Notes: generated by a model from the letters alone, not told the origin. A DNA stretch of 64,000 nucleotides from Onchocerca lupi (GCA_028564675.1 JAOVVO010000003.1:248001-312000), one strand, 5' to 3'. Positions 1-9,852 are shown, counted from the stretch's first letter. Made by a program: numbers and translations.

Positions 1-413
1 TTTACTTTATATTTATCGACTTGCAAAGTTTTCAAAGATAAAAGAGAATCAGCTTTCAAAAATATAGTTAAAAATGGATCTATTTTTTAAAGAACGCAGG
101 TAAAATTAGTGAAGGAAATTAGAAAAATAACAGAAAGTGAGGTAATAGTTTAAAAAGCATATAAAAATTAAATAGATTCAGTTAGTCAGAAAAGGAATTT
201 ATTGCCTACGTATAAGAAATAAATCAGATTTATGGTGAGCAACTATATTCTTGCCGAAAAAACTTGATGATGCTACAAAAACAAGTGTATTAAAGTTGAC
301 TATAAAGAAGGTAAAGAAGAAGGTATCATTGACTAATACTGAAGAGTTTTCTTAAATTGAAAAAAAATAGCGGTCAAGATAATGCCTAGATGAAGGAAAT
401 AAATGTAAGAAAC
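1..413. other. Gene-free edge segment, degraded
   Basis: No intact reading frame is present. On the plus strand near 290-325 a short stretch reads VDYKEGKEEG, which resembles the EGK/EG repeats at the end of PD-(D/E)XK (Rpn-type) transposase-like nucleases common in Rickettsiales, but frames are broken and the match is very short. It is best read as eroded sequence, perhaps an old mobile-element tail. Confidence 0.3.
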
Positions 414-1772
414 CTAATCTGCTTTCAGCTCCTTAGCATGTAAGGTGTGTGGTAAAAATTCGAGTTCCTTTGCAACACTTAATTCTTTATTTTTTGTATG
501 TATGCCAAGCTTATTAAATTTCCGAGCAACAGGGAACACTCTTGCTTCAAGCGAACCAGTAGTTTTATTATAATAATCAACAGCACTTTTTAAGCTTTTC
601 CTTAAATTATCAAAATTTTCGCCCATTGTGCAGATGCGTTCATATAAAATATGGCCCAATTCACTAATTTTTTTTGAATTCTCGGCTATCATTTCTTGTT
701 TCCACCCATATGCTATTGTTCTTAGTAGTGCAATTAAAGTAATTGGTGTTGCAATAATCACTTTTTTTTCTATTCCAATCTCTATTAAAGCAGGCTCATG
801 CTCTAATGCTGCACTAAAAGCTCCCTCCCCTGTTAAAAAAAGCACCACAAACTCTGGCGTATTTTTAAACTGATTCCAATACTCTTTTTTACTCAAGTAG
901 CTTATATGTTTTTTTATCGCCAAGGAATGATTTTTTAATTTTTCTCTTTGTATTTTCAAATCATTTTGCAACATAGCATCGAGGTAAGAATCAAGCGGCA
1001 CTTTAGCATCTATTATTACTTGTTTTCCAGAGGGCATCTTGATTACTAAATCAGGGCGTAATAAATTATCCTCATTTTTATCAATTACTGATGGCTGGGT
1101 AAAAAAATCACAGTATTCAATCATTCCCGCCATTTCTACCACTCTTTTTAACTGTATTTCACCCCATTTTCCTTTAATGTGAGGTTTTCTTAAAGCATTA
1201 GCAAGATTGGAAGTTTGGTTTATTAACATTCCAATTTGCTCTTTTAAGCCTTCATAAGCTCCTATCCTTTTCTTTTCTAGCTCACGTATTTCATTATCAA
1301 ATTTTTCCAATCTTTCTTTTATTGGAGCTACAACTTCATTAAGTGTTGTCTTTTCTTTTTTAAAATTACTTTCTGTTTCTTTTAATTTACTGTTAATTGC
1401 TTCCTTTGCTAAATTCAGAAAATTGTTATTATTCATCTGTAAAGCATCAAGAGACAATGCCTTAAAAGTATTTGTGAGCCTTTCTTCTGCTTCTGTTAAT
1501 AGCTCTATTTCTCTTTTCTTTTCCTCGCGTTCTTTTTGCAAGGTTATTTCAAGTTCTGCATTGCTTACTTTTAAATTTGTTATTTCCTCATTTTTATATA
1601 GTAAAATCTGTTTTGTTTCTTGAAGCTCACGCTCTAACTTATATAAATTGTCTTCAAGATTTGCTACATTTATTTTTTTTTCACTTAGTTCCTTGCTCTT
1701 TTTTATGCTAATATAGTAAAATAACAATAAAGAGAGAAAATTTAACCCAAGAAATATAGAACTAGAAAGCAT
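414..1772 (-). CDS. rmuC: RmuC family DNA recombination protein
   Basis: The product is a member of the RmuC family, which limits inverted-repeat recombination and carries a nuclease-like fold. About 452 residues are encoded, normal for the family. An N-terminal membrane anchor spans roughly residues 5-22, followed by a long Lys/Glu-rich coiled coil to about residue 190, then the conserved core with GKWGEIQLKRVVEMAGM near 200-216 and DLVIKMPSGK followed by IDAKVPLDSY near 245-265. I chose the ATG at 1772 over the TTG one codon upstream. It stands alone on the minus strand and has no close partner. The family assignment is firm; the biochemical role is known only loosely even in model bacteria. 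Confidence 0.93.
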   Translation of the reverse strand: MLSSSIFLGLNFLSLLLFYYISIKKSKELSEKKINVANLEDNLYKLERELQETKQILLYKNEEITNLKVSNAELEITLQKEREEKKREIELLTEAEERLTNTFKALSLDALQMNNNNFLNLAKEAINSKLKETESNFKKEKTTLNEVVAPIKERLEKFDNEIRELEKKRIGAYEGLKEQIGMLINQTSNLANALRKPHIKGKWGEIQLKRVVEMAGMIEYCDFFTQPSVIDKNEDNLLRPDLVIKMPSGKQVIIDAKVPLDSYLDAMLQNDLKIQREKLKNHSLAIKKHISYLSKKEYWNQFKNTPEFVVLFLTGEGAFSAALEHEPALIEIGIEKKVIIATPITLIALLRTIAYGWKQEMIAENSKKISELGHILYERICTMGENFDNLRKSLKSAVDYYNKTTGSLEARVFPVARKFNKLGIHTKNKELSVAKELEFLPHTLHAKELKAD

Positions 1773-1775
1773 CAA

Positions 1776-2965
1776 AACACGAGAAAATCTTACTTATAAT
1801 GCTATCTAATTTTTGTATATATAGGAAAAGAAAAAAAGCATTTAAGGGTACTATTTATATAAAGGGTTTGCTACGTAATTGTAAGTTAATAGCTTAACCA
1901 AGCATTAGCAATGTGTTGTTTCGCTTTTAATTAAGTATTTTTAAACTTGATGTGTTGCCACTTGTCAGACACTTTAGATATACAGAACTTGCAACTTTAG
2001 TACAATTGGAAGTTGAGCATATATCTTAATTTTTTTATTTTATTAAATATAATAACTCTTTTATTTTTTTTTGATTTATTTATCACCGTAAAGTTGTTTA
2101 CTGCTATCTTACATCTAACTGAATTTAATGAAATTTCTTTTAATTATTAATTATAGTATTATTCCTATTTTAGTTTAGAATTGTGCCTGAAATGTATCGT
2201 AATTAGTAGTTGATGTAGCAATTTTGTTTCACCATTGACAAGCTTTAATGAGATTCGATAAGTTACTAGAATGGTTTTTGCAGCTTAATTTCCAAAAAAA
2301 TATATAAAACTCCTGTGTGATTAGCAATCTACTTAGAAAACTTTTTTATGTTTTTTACATACCTTATTCTTTAAGTTCATAAAGAGTTAACTCAATTGTT
2401 AAGTATAGAGTTTGATATGTTAACTATTTTGTACTTTAAAGGGAAAATGTATGATATAAGAAAGTAGTTTAGTTCTTTTTCTCTTGATCCTTTATGATAT
2501 TAGTGATTTAGATGATACCATTCACTTGCAAATCTTAATGTTTATATAGTTACATGTTAACTACTAGAGTAACATCTTCTTTTGGACTCTTTTTATTACA
2601 AATACTTAAGAAAATTACTAAATCAAAAAAGGCAGAAAGAATTGTAGGCTAGTTTTAACTCTTTACCCTTTAAATTGGCGGTAGTAGTTCTTTATTAGTG
2701 CTTAATTAAAGTGCTATTTGGGTAAATATAGAAAAAATTCAAAAAATAGATAGATAGCTACTATAATTTTATGTAACTTATAAAAAAACACCTTTAATTT
2801 TTTACTGAATTTTATCATTGAATTTGCAGATCAAAAATGAGTTTTGGGGTTAGAAGCAGAACCTATGCTGATGCAGTTACTGAAACTTGTCGAGTAGTTT
2901 TTAGGCCTGTTTTTACAATCAGTATTATGTGCTACCTTATGGCTTTAGTTGTAAATCCCAGCATC
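1776..2965. other. Long spacer between rmuC and ygfZ
   Basis: About 1.2 kb of very AT-rich sequence with stops in all frames. I could not recognise a protein relic in it. A 64-codon plus-strand frame begins at 2837 and runs into the end of ygfZ; its translation is hydrophobic in the middle but unfamiliar, so I do not call it a gene. Confidence 0.5.
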
Positions 2966-3763
2966 TTAGCGCACATATATTTTAACTCCATTGGCATGCA
3001 AATTTGCATAATTTTTCCCAGTGTTAAGTAATGCAAGTCCGATCTTATCTATAGTAGAGCGCAGCTCTCCTATTTCCTCATTATTTTTATTTATTATTTT
3101 AGTTCCAATATTTGGAAGTGTATTATTTCCTTCAACAGGGTAAAGTTTTCTTCTGAGTGTTTCTTGTCTACTCATTCGGTTTACAACTTCCTGACCTATA
3201 TAACATCCCTTATTAAAGCTTATACCATTTATTTTATCGATTAAATATTGCAGTGGAAACGATGAATTTTGCACCATGTCTTTCGTTCCATCTGGAATAA
3301 GGTTTTGAATTCTAACTCTTTCATATTGGATAAAATCCCCAATTGGTTGCCTTATTTCGTCTTTGTGTATTATTCTCATTCCTAAAGATTTGTGCCTTGG
3401 ATCCTGGAAAATAACCTGCGATTCATTACTATGCTCTATTAATTTAGTATTAAACAAAATTCCAATTCTATATAGTGCACTAATATCCTTAACTTTCACT
3501 CTTAGGTAAGTTTTAAGTAAATTTAATTTTACAATAATTTGTTGCAGGTAAGTGTTTTCACATTCTAGTAAAATATATTTACCATATTTAATGAGAAAGA
3601 AATCGTATAAGTACTTTCCTTGAGAGTTAAGCAATAAAGAGTAAATAGCTTTTTGGCTACTCAGATTATTGATATCGTTTGTTATAATACTCTGCAGGAA
3701 ATTCTTTGTATCTGGCCCGTATAGGGCTACTACACTACGGTTTTGTAATGGTATATAACTCAT
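2966..3763 (-). CDS. ygfZ: YgfZ/GcvT-like folate-binding protein (Fe-S maintenance)
   Basis: A 265-residue protein of the YgfZ branch of the GcvT family. These proteins bind tetrahydrofolate and help assembly or repair of certain Fe-S enzymes. The family signature KGCYIGQEVVNRM, containing the K-G-C-Y-x-G-Q-E motif, lies near residues 180-192, and the N terminus has the typical start in which the substrate pocket strand (VVALYGPDTKNFLQ) is followed by the TND motif. The length is slightly short compared with the Escherichia coli protein, as is usual in Rickettsiales. The gene is single, with ATG at 3763, and is divergent from groES about 145 bp away. Confidence 0.9.
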   Translation of the reverse strand: MSYIPLQNRSVVALYGPDTKNFLQSIITNDINNLSSQKAIYSLLLNSQGKYLYDFFLIKYGKYILLECENTYLQQIIVKLNLLKTYLRVKVKDISALYRIGILFNTKLIEHSNESQVIFQDPRHKSLGMRIIHKDEIRQPIGDFIQYERVRIQNLIPDGTKDMVQNSSFPLQYLIDKINGISFNKGCYIGQEVVNRMSRQETLRRKLYPVEGNNTLPNIGTKIINKNNEEIGELRSTIDKIGLALLNTGKNYANLHANGVKIYVR

Positions 3764-3841
3764 ACAATTTCTGTTAATAAGCCTAAATCTTACTATACAA
3801 TACTAGATGTTTCTTGTCTTTCAACATTTTAAGAGTTCAAG

Positions 3842-3872
3842 CCCTTGAAATCTAATTTGCTAGTACATATAT
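3842..3872 (+). promoter_or_regulatory. Putative heat-shock (sigma-32-like) promoter of groESL
   Basis: CCCTTGAAA at 3842-3850 matches the -35 element of RpoH-type promoters. An AT-rich ACATATAT lies at about 3865-3872 as a weak -10 candidate. The element sits 37-67 bp upstream of the groES ATG, where a heat-shock promoter is expected. No CIRCE inverted repeat is seen. The -35 match is strong; the -10 match is not. Confidence 0.5.
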
Positions 3873-3908
3873 AAGCTTGTAGGTTAATTTGTTGATGAGG
3901 GAAAACAA

Positions 3909-4199
3909 ATGTCAAGCATAAACTTAAGTGTATTAGATGATAGTGTTCTAATTAAGCCTATCAGCGAAGAGAAACAGGGCGGAATTATGCTTCCGTCAAG
4001 TGCTGAAAAGAAACCTACTAAAGGTGAAGTTATAGCAATTGGTGAAGGTTCACGTAGTCCAAGTGGTGAGCGTATGTCCTTAACCGTAAGAGTTGGTGAT
4101 AAAGTATTTTATCGTCAATGGGCTGGTACGGAGATAGAGCATAGTGATGAAAAGTTTATCGTAATGAAGGAGTCCGATATACTTGCTATCGTTAAGTAG
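3909..4199 (+). CDS. groES: Co-chaperonin GroES
   Basis: A 96-residue co-chaperonin, the heptameric lid of the GroEL folding chamber in the cytosol. The N terminus carries the canonical L-D-D-x-V-L-I-K-P strand, then the mobile loop (EEKQGGIMLPSSAEKKP), the roof loop and the conserved end region EKFIVMKESDILAIV. Length is that of the family. A good ribosome-binding site (GAGGG) precedes the ATG. groEL follows on the same strand after about 100 bp, so the two form the standard groESL operon, most likely driven by the heat-shock-like promoter just upstream. Confidence 0.98.
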   Translation: MSSINLSVLDDSVLIKPISEEKQGGIMLPSSAEKKPTKGEVIAIGEGSRSPSGERMSLTVRVGDKVFYRQWAGTEIEHSDEKFIVMKESDILAIVK

Positions 4200-4299
4200 C
4201 AGTTTTTGTTTTTGTTAAATTAGAATAAAGCACGATATAGTGCATTATAAGTGATTTTATTATAGTTTTCTGAGTTTTTATTAGTAAGGGGTTATAAAG

Positions 4300-5952
4300 A
4301 TGACTAATGTAGTAGTATCAGGTGAGCAGTTACAACAAGCTTTTCGTGAAGTTGCAGCAGTAATAGACTCAACAGTAGCAGTAACTGCAGGACCTAGAGG
4401 AAAAACAGTAGGGATTAATAAGCCTTATGGCGCACCGGAAATTACAAAAGATGGTTATAAGGTAATGAAGGGTATTAAGCCTGAAAAACCATTAAACGCT
4501 GCAATAACAAGTATCTTTGCTCAAAGTTGTTCTCAATGTAATGATAAAGTTGGTGATGGTACAACAACATGTTCAATACTAACTAGTGGTATGATAGTGG
4601 AGGCTTCAAAGTCAATTGCTGCTGGAAATGATCGTATCAGTATCAAGAATGGAATGCAGAAAGCAAAAGATGTAGTATTAAAGGAAGTTGCCTCAATGGC
4701 TCGTACAATTTCTTTGGAAAAGATAGATGAAGTAGCGCAGGTTGCTATAATTTCTGCAAACGGTGATAGAAGTATTGGTAGTAATATTGCTGATGCTGTT
4801 AAAAAAGTTGGAAAAGAAGGTGTGATTACTGTTGAAGAAAGTAAAGGTTCAAAAGAACTAGAGGTTGAGCTTACTACTGGTATGCAGTTTGATCGTGGCT
4901 ATCTTTCTCCGTATTTTATTACAAATAATGAGAAAATGATCGTGGAGCTTGATGATCCATATCTCTTAATTACAGAGAAAAAACTTAATATTATTCAGCC
5001 TTTGCTTTCTATTCTTGAAGCTGTTGTTAAGTCTGGTAAACCTTTACTTATCATTGCAGAAGATATTGAAGGTGAAGCATTAAGTACTTTAGTCATTAAT
5101 AAGTTGCGTGGTGGTCTAAAAGTTGCTGCAGTGAAAGCTCCAGGCTTTGGTGATAGAAGAAAGGAGATGCTTGAAGATATAGCAGCTTTAACTAATGCTA
5201 AGTATGTCATAAAAGATGAACTTGGGATCAAAATGGAAGACCTAACTCTTGAAGACCTTGGTATTGCTAAAAATGTTAAGATCACTAAAGATAATACTAC
5301 AATTGTCAGCGAAAATAGAGTTACTGACAGAGTAAAAGCTAGAATTGAACAGATCAAATCTCAAATTGAGTCTTCAACTTCTGATTATGATAAAGAGAAA
5401 TTAAGAGAGCGTTTAGCAAAATTATCAGGTGGTGTTGCTGTGCTAAAAGTTGGTGGAGCAACTGAATTAGAAGTTAAAGAACGTAGAGATAGGGTTGAGG
5501 ATGCGTTACATGCAACAAGAGCTGCAATTGAGGAAGGTATAGTTCCGGGTGGTGGGGTTGCGCTTCTTTATGCCTCATCTCCTCTTGATAAGCTGAAAGG
5601 TGCAGATGATGAAGAGCAAATAGGTATAAATATTATCAAGAAAGTCCTCAGTGTCCCTATTAAGAGGTTAGTCAAAAATGCTGGCCTTGAGTCTGCTGTT
5701 ATAATTGACTATTTAATTAAGCAGAATAATAAGGAGCTTATATATAACGTTGAAGCTATGAGTTATGCTAATGCGTTCGCTGCTGGTGTTATTGACCCAG
5801 CAAAAGTTGTTCGTATTGCTTTTGAAACAGCGATATCTGTTGCAAGCGTGCTGATTACTACTGAATCTATGATAGTCGATATACCAAACAAGGATGAAAA
5901 TGCTTCGTCTCCTATGGGAGCAGGTGGTATGGGCAGAATGAATGATTTTTAA
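4300..5952 (+). CDS. groEL: Chaperonin GroEL (Hsp60)
   Basis: A 550-residue chaperonin subunit that forms the tetradecameric ATP-driven folding cage with GroES. Visible hallmarks include the ATP-site segment VTAGPRGKTV near residues 28-37, the GDGTTT motif near 85-90, the KAPGFGDRR segment near 275-283, VPGGGVAL near 410 and a Gly/Met-rich tail ending GGMGRMNDF. GroEL is usually among the most abundant proteins of Wolbachia and a major antigen. The gene is full length with no breaks. A strong hairpin with a T-run lies directly after the stop. Confidence 0.99.
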   Translation: MTNVVVSGEQLQQAFREVAAVIDSTVAVTAGPRGKTVGINKPYGAPEITKDGYKVMKGIKPEKPLNAAITSIFAQSCSQCNDKVGDGTTTCSILTSGMIVEASKSIAAGNDRISIKNGMQKAKDVVLKEVASMARTISLEKIDEVAQVAIISANGDRSIGSNIADAVKKVGKEGVITVEESKGSKELEVELTTGMQFDRGYLSPYFITNNEKMIVELDDPYLLITEKKLNIIQPLLSILEAVVKSGKPLLIIAEDIEGEALSTLVINKLRGGLKVAAVKAPGFGDRRKEMLEDIAALTNAKYVIKDELGIKMEDLTLEDLGIAKNVKITKDNTTIVSENRVTDRVKARIEQIKSQIESSTSDYDKEKLRERLAKLSGGVAVLKVGGATELEVKERRDRVEDALHATRAAIEEGIVPGGGVALLYASSPLDKLKGADDEEQIGINIIKKVLSVPIKRLVKNAGLESAVIIDYLIKQNNKELIYNVEAMSYANAFAAGVIDPAKVVRIAFETAISVASVLITTESMIVDIPNKDENASSPMGAGGMGRMNDF

Positions 5953-5966
5953 ATAAATATGAAATT

Positions 5967-6007
5967 TTGGGGCAAGGGGTCTGCTTGCTCCAAGGTGATG
6001 TTTTTTT
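5967..6007 (+). terminator. Rho-independent terminator after groEL
   Basis: A 10-bp stem (TTGGGGCAAG at 5967-5976 with CTTGCTCCAA at 5984-5993, one G-T pair) encloses a 7-nt loop. A run of seven T follows at 6001-6007, after a 7-nt gap. It starts 14 bp beyond the groEL stop, as expected for the end of the groESL transcript. Confidence 0.7.
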
Positions 6008-6896
6008 GTTCTCTAAAGGTTAATATTTATATGGGTTGTGTTATTGTATGTGAAGGCAATGCTGCGTGTTTTATTCCTTTCGCTTATTTACTTCCTTATA
6101 ATGAATAGGTAATATAGAAGTTGGTAACCTTAAGGTAGTTATTGCTTATGTTAATATATATTAATAAGTAGTTTTATGTAGTGTTGTTTATTATAATAAC
6201 TGTAATCTAAGTTGTCTCTTTATATGTAAAGAGTAAAATTGTCTTTTCACTTATACTCAACTATATTTGATAAGAAAAATTGCAAAACTTGACTTGTTTT
6301 AAGGTAAATGAAGTAAACTTTGCTATTATTGAAGGTATAATAAAGGTTATAATGATGGACTTAAGGATTACGGTCTTTTCTATTTCTCTTGTTTACTAAG
6401 GTAACACATTAAAAATATATATCCACTAGTCCCCTACTCCGGAAGAGTGTAGGGATGAAGCAGTAAGAATGGTATCTTTATCAGTAATGTGCATGAAAAG
6501 ATATAGTATTACTCCTCTTCAAAATGATATTTTTGAGATAATCAGTAAGTTATTACTTTAAGCACGTGATACACCATCGTATACTGAAAGCACAAAAAAA
6601 ACTTTTAGGACAATAAAACATAAAGAGGAACGTTGGAATGATAGCTGATAATTTGGGAACCGTTATTCTATTGCATGTTAGTGTAATCTATGCTAAAATA
6701 TAGCAGATGGGTTATAGTATTACATAGTCAAACTCAGATTACTTAAAATTTAAACTTTTAATTTGAAGAGGCACTACATATATTAAATGGTTTCAATTTT
6801 AAAGAGTTTTTTTTATCATTGTGAGATAAATAGTGCAGTACATCAGGTAGTATATAATGGCATCACTGAAAAATAGGTAAAGGTTTCTGTATATAC
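6008..6896. other. Spacer after groEL with possible transposase relic
   Basis: About 0.9 kb without an intact gene. On the plus strand near 6428-6472 the translation reads SPTPEECRDEAVRMV, which resembles the N-terminal helix of IS3-type OrfA proteins (pattern YSPEF-x-x-EAVRLV). No second ORF or terminal inverted repeats were found, so at most this is a tiny fossil. The rest shows nothing I can name. Confidence 0.3.
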
Positions 6897-7448
6897 TTAA
6901 TGAGATTTCTTCCTTTTACTAAAAAGGATATCGTTTAGTCTTTTGTCTATAGTTTTTTCTATATCTTCGATTAAAAGCTGCTTTATCATGGCTATTTTTT
7001 GTTTTTCTTGAGTATGACGTTCATTGTTATAACCACAATGATCTTTACTTCTATAGCTATTATCGTTTGCTTTACTATCCTTTTTGCCTTTGATCATGAA
7101 TTTAAGTATCTGTTTTACCTTTTCTTTTAAAAAGAGTTTCCATTCTGTGCTTAGAAATAATTTATAAAAAAAATGCGGAGCAAGAAACGCTATCAACATC
7201 CTAAAAGAAATTCCATAATCCAGGTTTTCTCTATTGTTATAGTACCATTTGCAATATTGAAATAAATAATAGAATGCTCTTTTAAAAGAGCCACATTTTG
7301 CAGTATACCAAAAGCCGTTGCTGAGAAACATAAGTATAATACTGGATGCATAAAAGTAGGTTATAAGGAAGAATAACTTTACAGTTATGTCTTTTAGGCT
7401 GCTTAGTATGTAATTTAATATCCTCAATTTATAGAAAAGTGGTATCAC
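6897..7448 (-). CDS. Hypothetical membrane protein, basic C-terminal half
   Basis: I do not recognise this 183-residue protein. It begins with a GTG codon preceded by GAGG at ideal spacing, which supports the start. Hydrophobic stretches at about residues 20-45 and 85-100 suggest one or two membrane passes; the second half is rich in Lys/Arg/Asp and ends with a helical segment (residues 150-180). It starts 18 bp after the tRNA-Gln gene on the same strand and may share its transcript. A lineage-specific Wolbachia protein is the likeliest reading. It could also be a slowly decaying gene, as no family constraint can be checked here. Confidence 0.55.
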   Translation of the reverse strand: MIPLFYKLRILNYILSSLKDITVKLFFLITYFYASSIILMFLSNGFWYTAKCGSFKRAFYYLFQYCKWYYNNRENLDYGISFRMLIAFLAPHFFYKLFLSTEWKLFLKEKVKQILKFMIKGKKDSKANDNSYRSKDHCGYNNERHTQEKQKIAMIKQLLIEDIEKTIDKRLNDILFSKRKKSH

Positions 7449-7466
7449 TTTACATCCTCTTCAATA

Positions 7467-7541
7467 TGGCTGGGGTGGAAGGACTCGAACCTTCGCGTGG
7501 CGGTACCAAAAACCGCTACCTTACCACTTGGCTACACCCCA
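7467..7541 (-). tRNA. tRNA-Gln (TTG)
   Basis: On the minus strand the sequence folds into a full cloverleaf: acceptor TGGGGTG pairs with CACCCCA, the anticodon stem GCGGT/ACCGC encloses loop TTTTGGT with anticodon TTG, and the T arm contains GGTTCGAGTCC. The 3' CCA is encoded, giving 75 nt. It lies 8 bp after the cutA stop codon and just ahead of a small membrane protein gene, so it may be processed from a shared transcript. Confidence 0.95.
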
Positions 7542-7549
7542 ATACTTGT

Positions 7550-7867
7550 TTATATCAAAATATTATTAACCCAAGTAGTAAAAGATTTATTTGTCTTTTC
7601 TATTGGTATTACTATAATGGCTGGCTGATCATAAGAATGCATTGCCTCAATTTTTTTTATGATTCCATCTACTTGACCACTTCTGCTTTTCATAATTGTC
7701 ACTATTTCATAACTGTTGTGAATTTCACCTTTCCATAAATATAGAGAATTTACTTCAGGAAATATGTTGACACATATAATTAACTTTTTGTTTAATAATT
7801 CCTCAGAAATAGCTCTAGCTTCTTCTAGATTCGAAAAAGTTGTATAAACTAAAACTATACTATCCAT
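7550..7867 (-). CDS. cutA: CutA1 divalent-cation tolerance protein
   Basis: A 105-residue CutA1 family protein, a small trimeric ferredoxin-like fold protein linked to copper or divalent-metal tolerance; its true role is still debated. The family features are visible: the opening strand ending VLVYTTF, the EEARAISEELLNKKLIICVNI region with the conserved Cys, the LYLWKGEI segment near residue 45, the TIMKSR strand and the terminal W-V/I end. Length is normal. The gene is followed after 8 bp by tRNA-Gln on the same strand. Confidence 0.92.
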   Translation of the reverse strand: MDSIVLVYTTFSNLEEARAISEELLNKKLIICVNIFPEVNSLYLWKGEIHNSYEIVTIMKSRSGQVDGIIKKIEAMHSYDQPAIIVIPIEKTNKSFTTWVNNILI

Positions 7868-8104
7868 TAGAAACCTACATAAACGTATTCTTACTATACT
7901 TTGCTTAGCTTAATTCATCAAGAGAAAATAGGTAGAGCTTCTTTCAAAACCTCTATTGTAGTTTAAAAATAATTTCCCGCTAAAAAAGCGTCTAAACTAT
8001 TTATGCGAAACTCACCTATTATCAAATTACCTGTAAAAATTGAAATGTTCATCCACTAAAATACATGAAGATGGAATGTTTTAAGTTAAACTTTCGGTTA
8101 GAAA

Positions 8105-8143
8105 AAACAAAAAAGGATGTTATTCATTGAGTAACATCCTTTT
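8105..8143 (-). terminator. Rho-independent terminator of the 8.2-9.5 kb gene
   Basis: A perfect 12-bp inverted repeat (AAAAGGATGTTA at 8111-8122 and TAACATCCTTTT at 8132-8143) with a 9-nt loop. Read on the minus strand it is followed by TTGTTTTTTC, a proper U-tract. It lies 28 bp past the stop codon of the minus-strand gene at 8171. The rest of the spacer from 7868 to here holds nothing else that I can see. Confidence 0.8.
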
Positions 8144-8170
8144 AAAGAAAGTAGGTAGTTCTGTTTGTCC

Positions 8171-9478
8171 TTATTTACCAGCTGCAACTGCTTGCATAGA
8201 TGTATGTAATTGAACGTCAGTTTTAACAGCCATCTTTGTAGAAGGTTGTTGCTTTGCCAGTCTATTCAGATAACTTGTTTTTTTAAGGTCAGCTTGTTTT
8301 TTTACCTTGCAATCTGATTTGGTAATCACGACTGATTTTGAAGAAGAACCAAGTAGATCGATTCTTTTATCAGTAGAACTACTGCTTAAGCTACTAGATG
8401 AAGGGCATCTTTTAAGAAGATTAGAATTGGCTGTTACAAAGCTTTTAGAATCTAAACTAGAGCCAATAGTAGTACTGGCAGTTTTCATAGAACCAACATC
8501 TGATAAACTATTTTCTAATGAGCTGTCAACAGATTGTATCGAACCTTTTCTACTTCTATGCTTTTTTGCTGTTTCATTAAGCTTTTCCATAACATTAGAA
8601 AGTTTGTGTTCTATTTTACATCCTTTAACGACTCTCTTGATCTCATTATGATGTTCAGAGAAAATTTCATAAAGATTGTTGTCATCTTGAGCTAACAAAT
8701 TTTGTAATTTCTTAGCGTTTAACCTACTAACAAAATCTGCTTGCTGTCCTAATTGATTGATTAACTGATCCTTTTTGAAACCTTGTTGACCATCAACAGA
8801 ATAAGCTTTTTCTAATATTTTTCCCTTTAGCTCAGAGAATATCTTTTTGGTTAAAACAGAGTTACCTACGGCTTTATCCTCAAAAACCTCCTTAATGAAC
8901 ATTTCTTTTATACTGTTGAAATTTTTTGTTTTTTCTTCTGTTTTTAAAACAACAGTTTGGCATTGGTGATCTACTGAATATGAGATTTCATCTAAATTAG
9001 ATATATTTTTACCAAAATTATTCATTTTATTCCCTATTATTTTTAGTGCAGAACTAGTTTCCTCTCTTGCTGCTTGCCCTATATAACTTACAGCTTCTTT
9101 TACTGAGTCCTTAGCGCACATAGCGCCATCTTTAGTTTTGTCTGCAGCATATTTGAAGCTGTTTTTTATTTTTACCCTGTGTTTGTGTACAGCTGTACCA
9201 AGTGTCACGAATGCTACAGTTGCAAATATTCCACTTACTATACTGCTGGCAATTACTGGAGCAGCTGCAATAGCAAAACCAGCACCTACTATCATAGCTG
9301 TGCCTATTAGCAAACCAAGTATCACTTTGTTCATTACCTCTAATGACTTTACCCTCTTCTCTAAGAGTTGCATCTGTTGCAATAGATCACTTGAAAAAGG
9401 TGTAGAGTTGCTGTGTTGTTGATTTTGCTGAAGTTGTGTGTTAATAATACCTGGATTTGTTCTGCTGTGATTCAACAT
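8171..9478 (-). CDS. Hypothetical membrane-anchored protein with Ser-rich tail
   Basis: An unrecognised protein of about 435 residues. I place the start at the ATG at 9478 because TGAGG lies 7 nt upstream of it; an in-frame ATG four codons earlier (9490) lacks such a site. Residues ~1-45 are Gln/Ser-rich, then a coiled-coil turn (LLQQMQLLEKRVKSLEV) leads into a long Ala/Val/Gly-rich hydrophobic region at about 53-95, probably two membrane passes. The middle is helical and charged; residues ~310-400 are Ser/Thr-rich and low complexity. This architecture recurs in several Wolbachia-specific proteins and in candidate secreted effectors, but no catalytic motif is visible. A strong terminator follows the stop. 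Confidence 0.75.
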   Translation of the reverse strand: MLNHSRTNPGIINTQLQQNQQHSNSTPFSSDLLQQMQLLEKRVKSLEVMNKVILGLLIGTAMIVGAGFAIAAAPVIASSIVSGIFATVAFVTLGTAVHKHRVKIKNSFKYAADKTKDGAMCAKDSVKEAVSYIGQAAREETSSALKIIGNKMNNFGKNISNLDEISYSVDHQCQTVVLKTEEKTKNFNSIKEMFIKEVFEDKAVGNSVLTKKIFSELKGKILEKAYSVDGQQGFKKDQLINQLGQQADFVSRLNAKKLQNLLAQDDNNLYEIFSEHHNEIKRVVKGCKIEHKLSNVMEKLNETAKKHRSRKGSIQSVDSSLENSLSDVGSMKTASTTIGSSLDSKSFVTANSNLLKRCPSSSSLSSSSTDKRIDLLGSSSKSVVITKSDCKVKKQADLKKTSYLNRLAKQQPSTKMAVKTDVQLHTSMQAVAAGK

Positions 9479-9640
9479 TTTAAACCTCATTATTAATGAA
9501 ATACGTTCATATTGTACACTTCAATTCTTAAGTTAGTGTTAACTTACCTATAAATAGCTCTCATTAAAAGTGTTTTCTGGAAGCATAAAAAAATGAAACT
9601 GAAAGCTTTTTGAGTTAAAGTGCTTATTAGGTAACAAAGA

Positions 9641-9852
9641 GGGATATTTATACTTTTAGGTATCACAGTTCTAATAGCAATGATTTTATCATTTTGTTAC
9701 TATACTGATCTTCATGGAAACATAGTGTATCTCAAAAACGACAATAAGGAATTTAAAATAAAGCCGAAAATTCATAAAGTTAACCGTATCACGTAGAGAA
9801 AAAGGAAGTATACAATTATGGTTTCTATTTCGGTGAATTAACCCATGAATAA
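9641..9852 (+). pseudogene. Relic of a small membrane-anchored protein (SPOR-protein-like N terminus)
   Basis: A coherent plus-strand frame from 9641 reads a membrane segment (residues GITVLIAMILSFCYY) followed by GNIVYLKNDNKEFKIKPK and stops at 9794-9796. One base out of frame the text continues EKKEVYNYGFYFGELTHE to a stop at 9850-9852. The combination of a TM helix, a stretch like I-K-x-x-x-x-P-x-K-I-K-P, and a later K-E-V-Y-N resembles the linker ahead of SPOR domains in alphaproteobacterial cell-division proteins. The gene has no start and is broken at least once. The family guess is weak; that it is a decayed coding sequence is more likely than not. Confidence 0.4.

Noticed and set aside
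2837..3031. 64-codon plus-strand frame overlapping the 3' end of ygfZ
   Set aside because: No family resemblance, no ribosome-binding site, and one third lies antisense to a certain gene.
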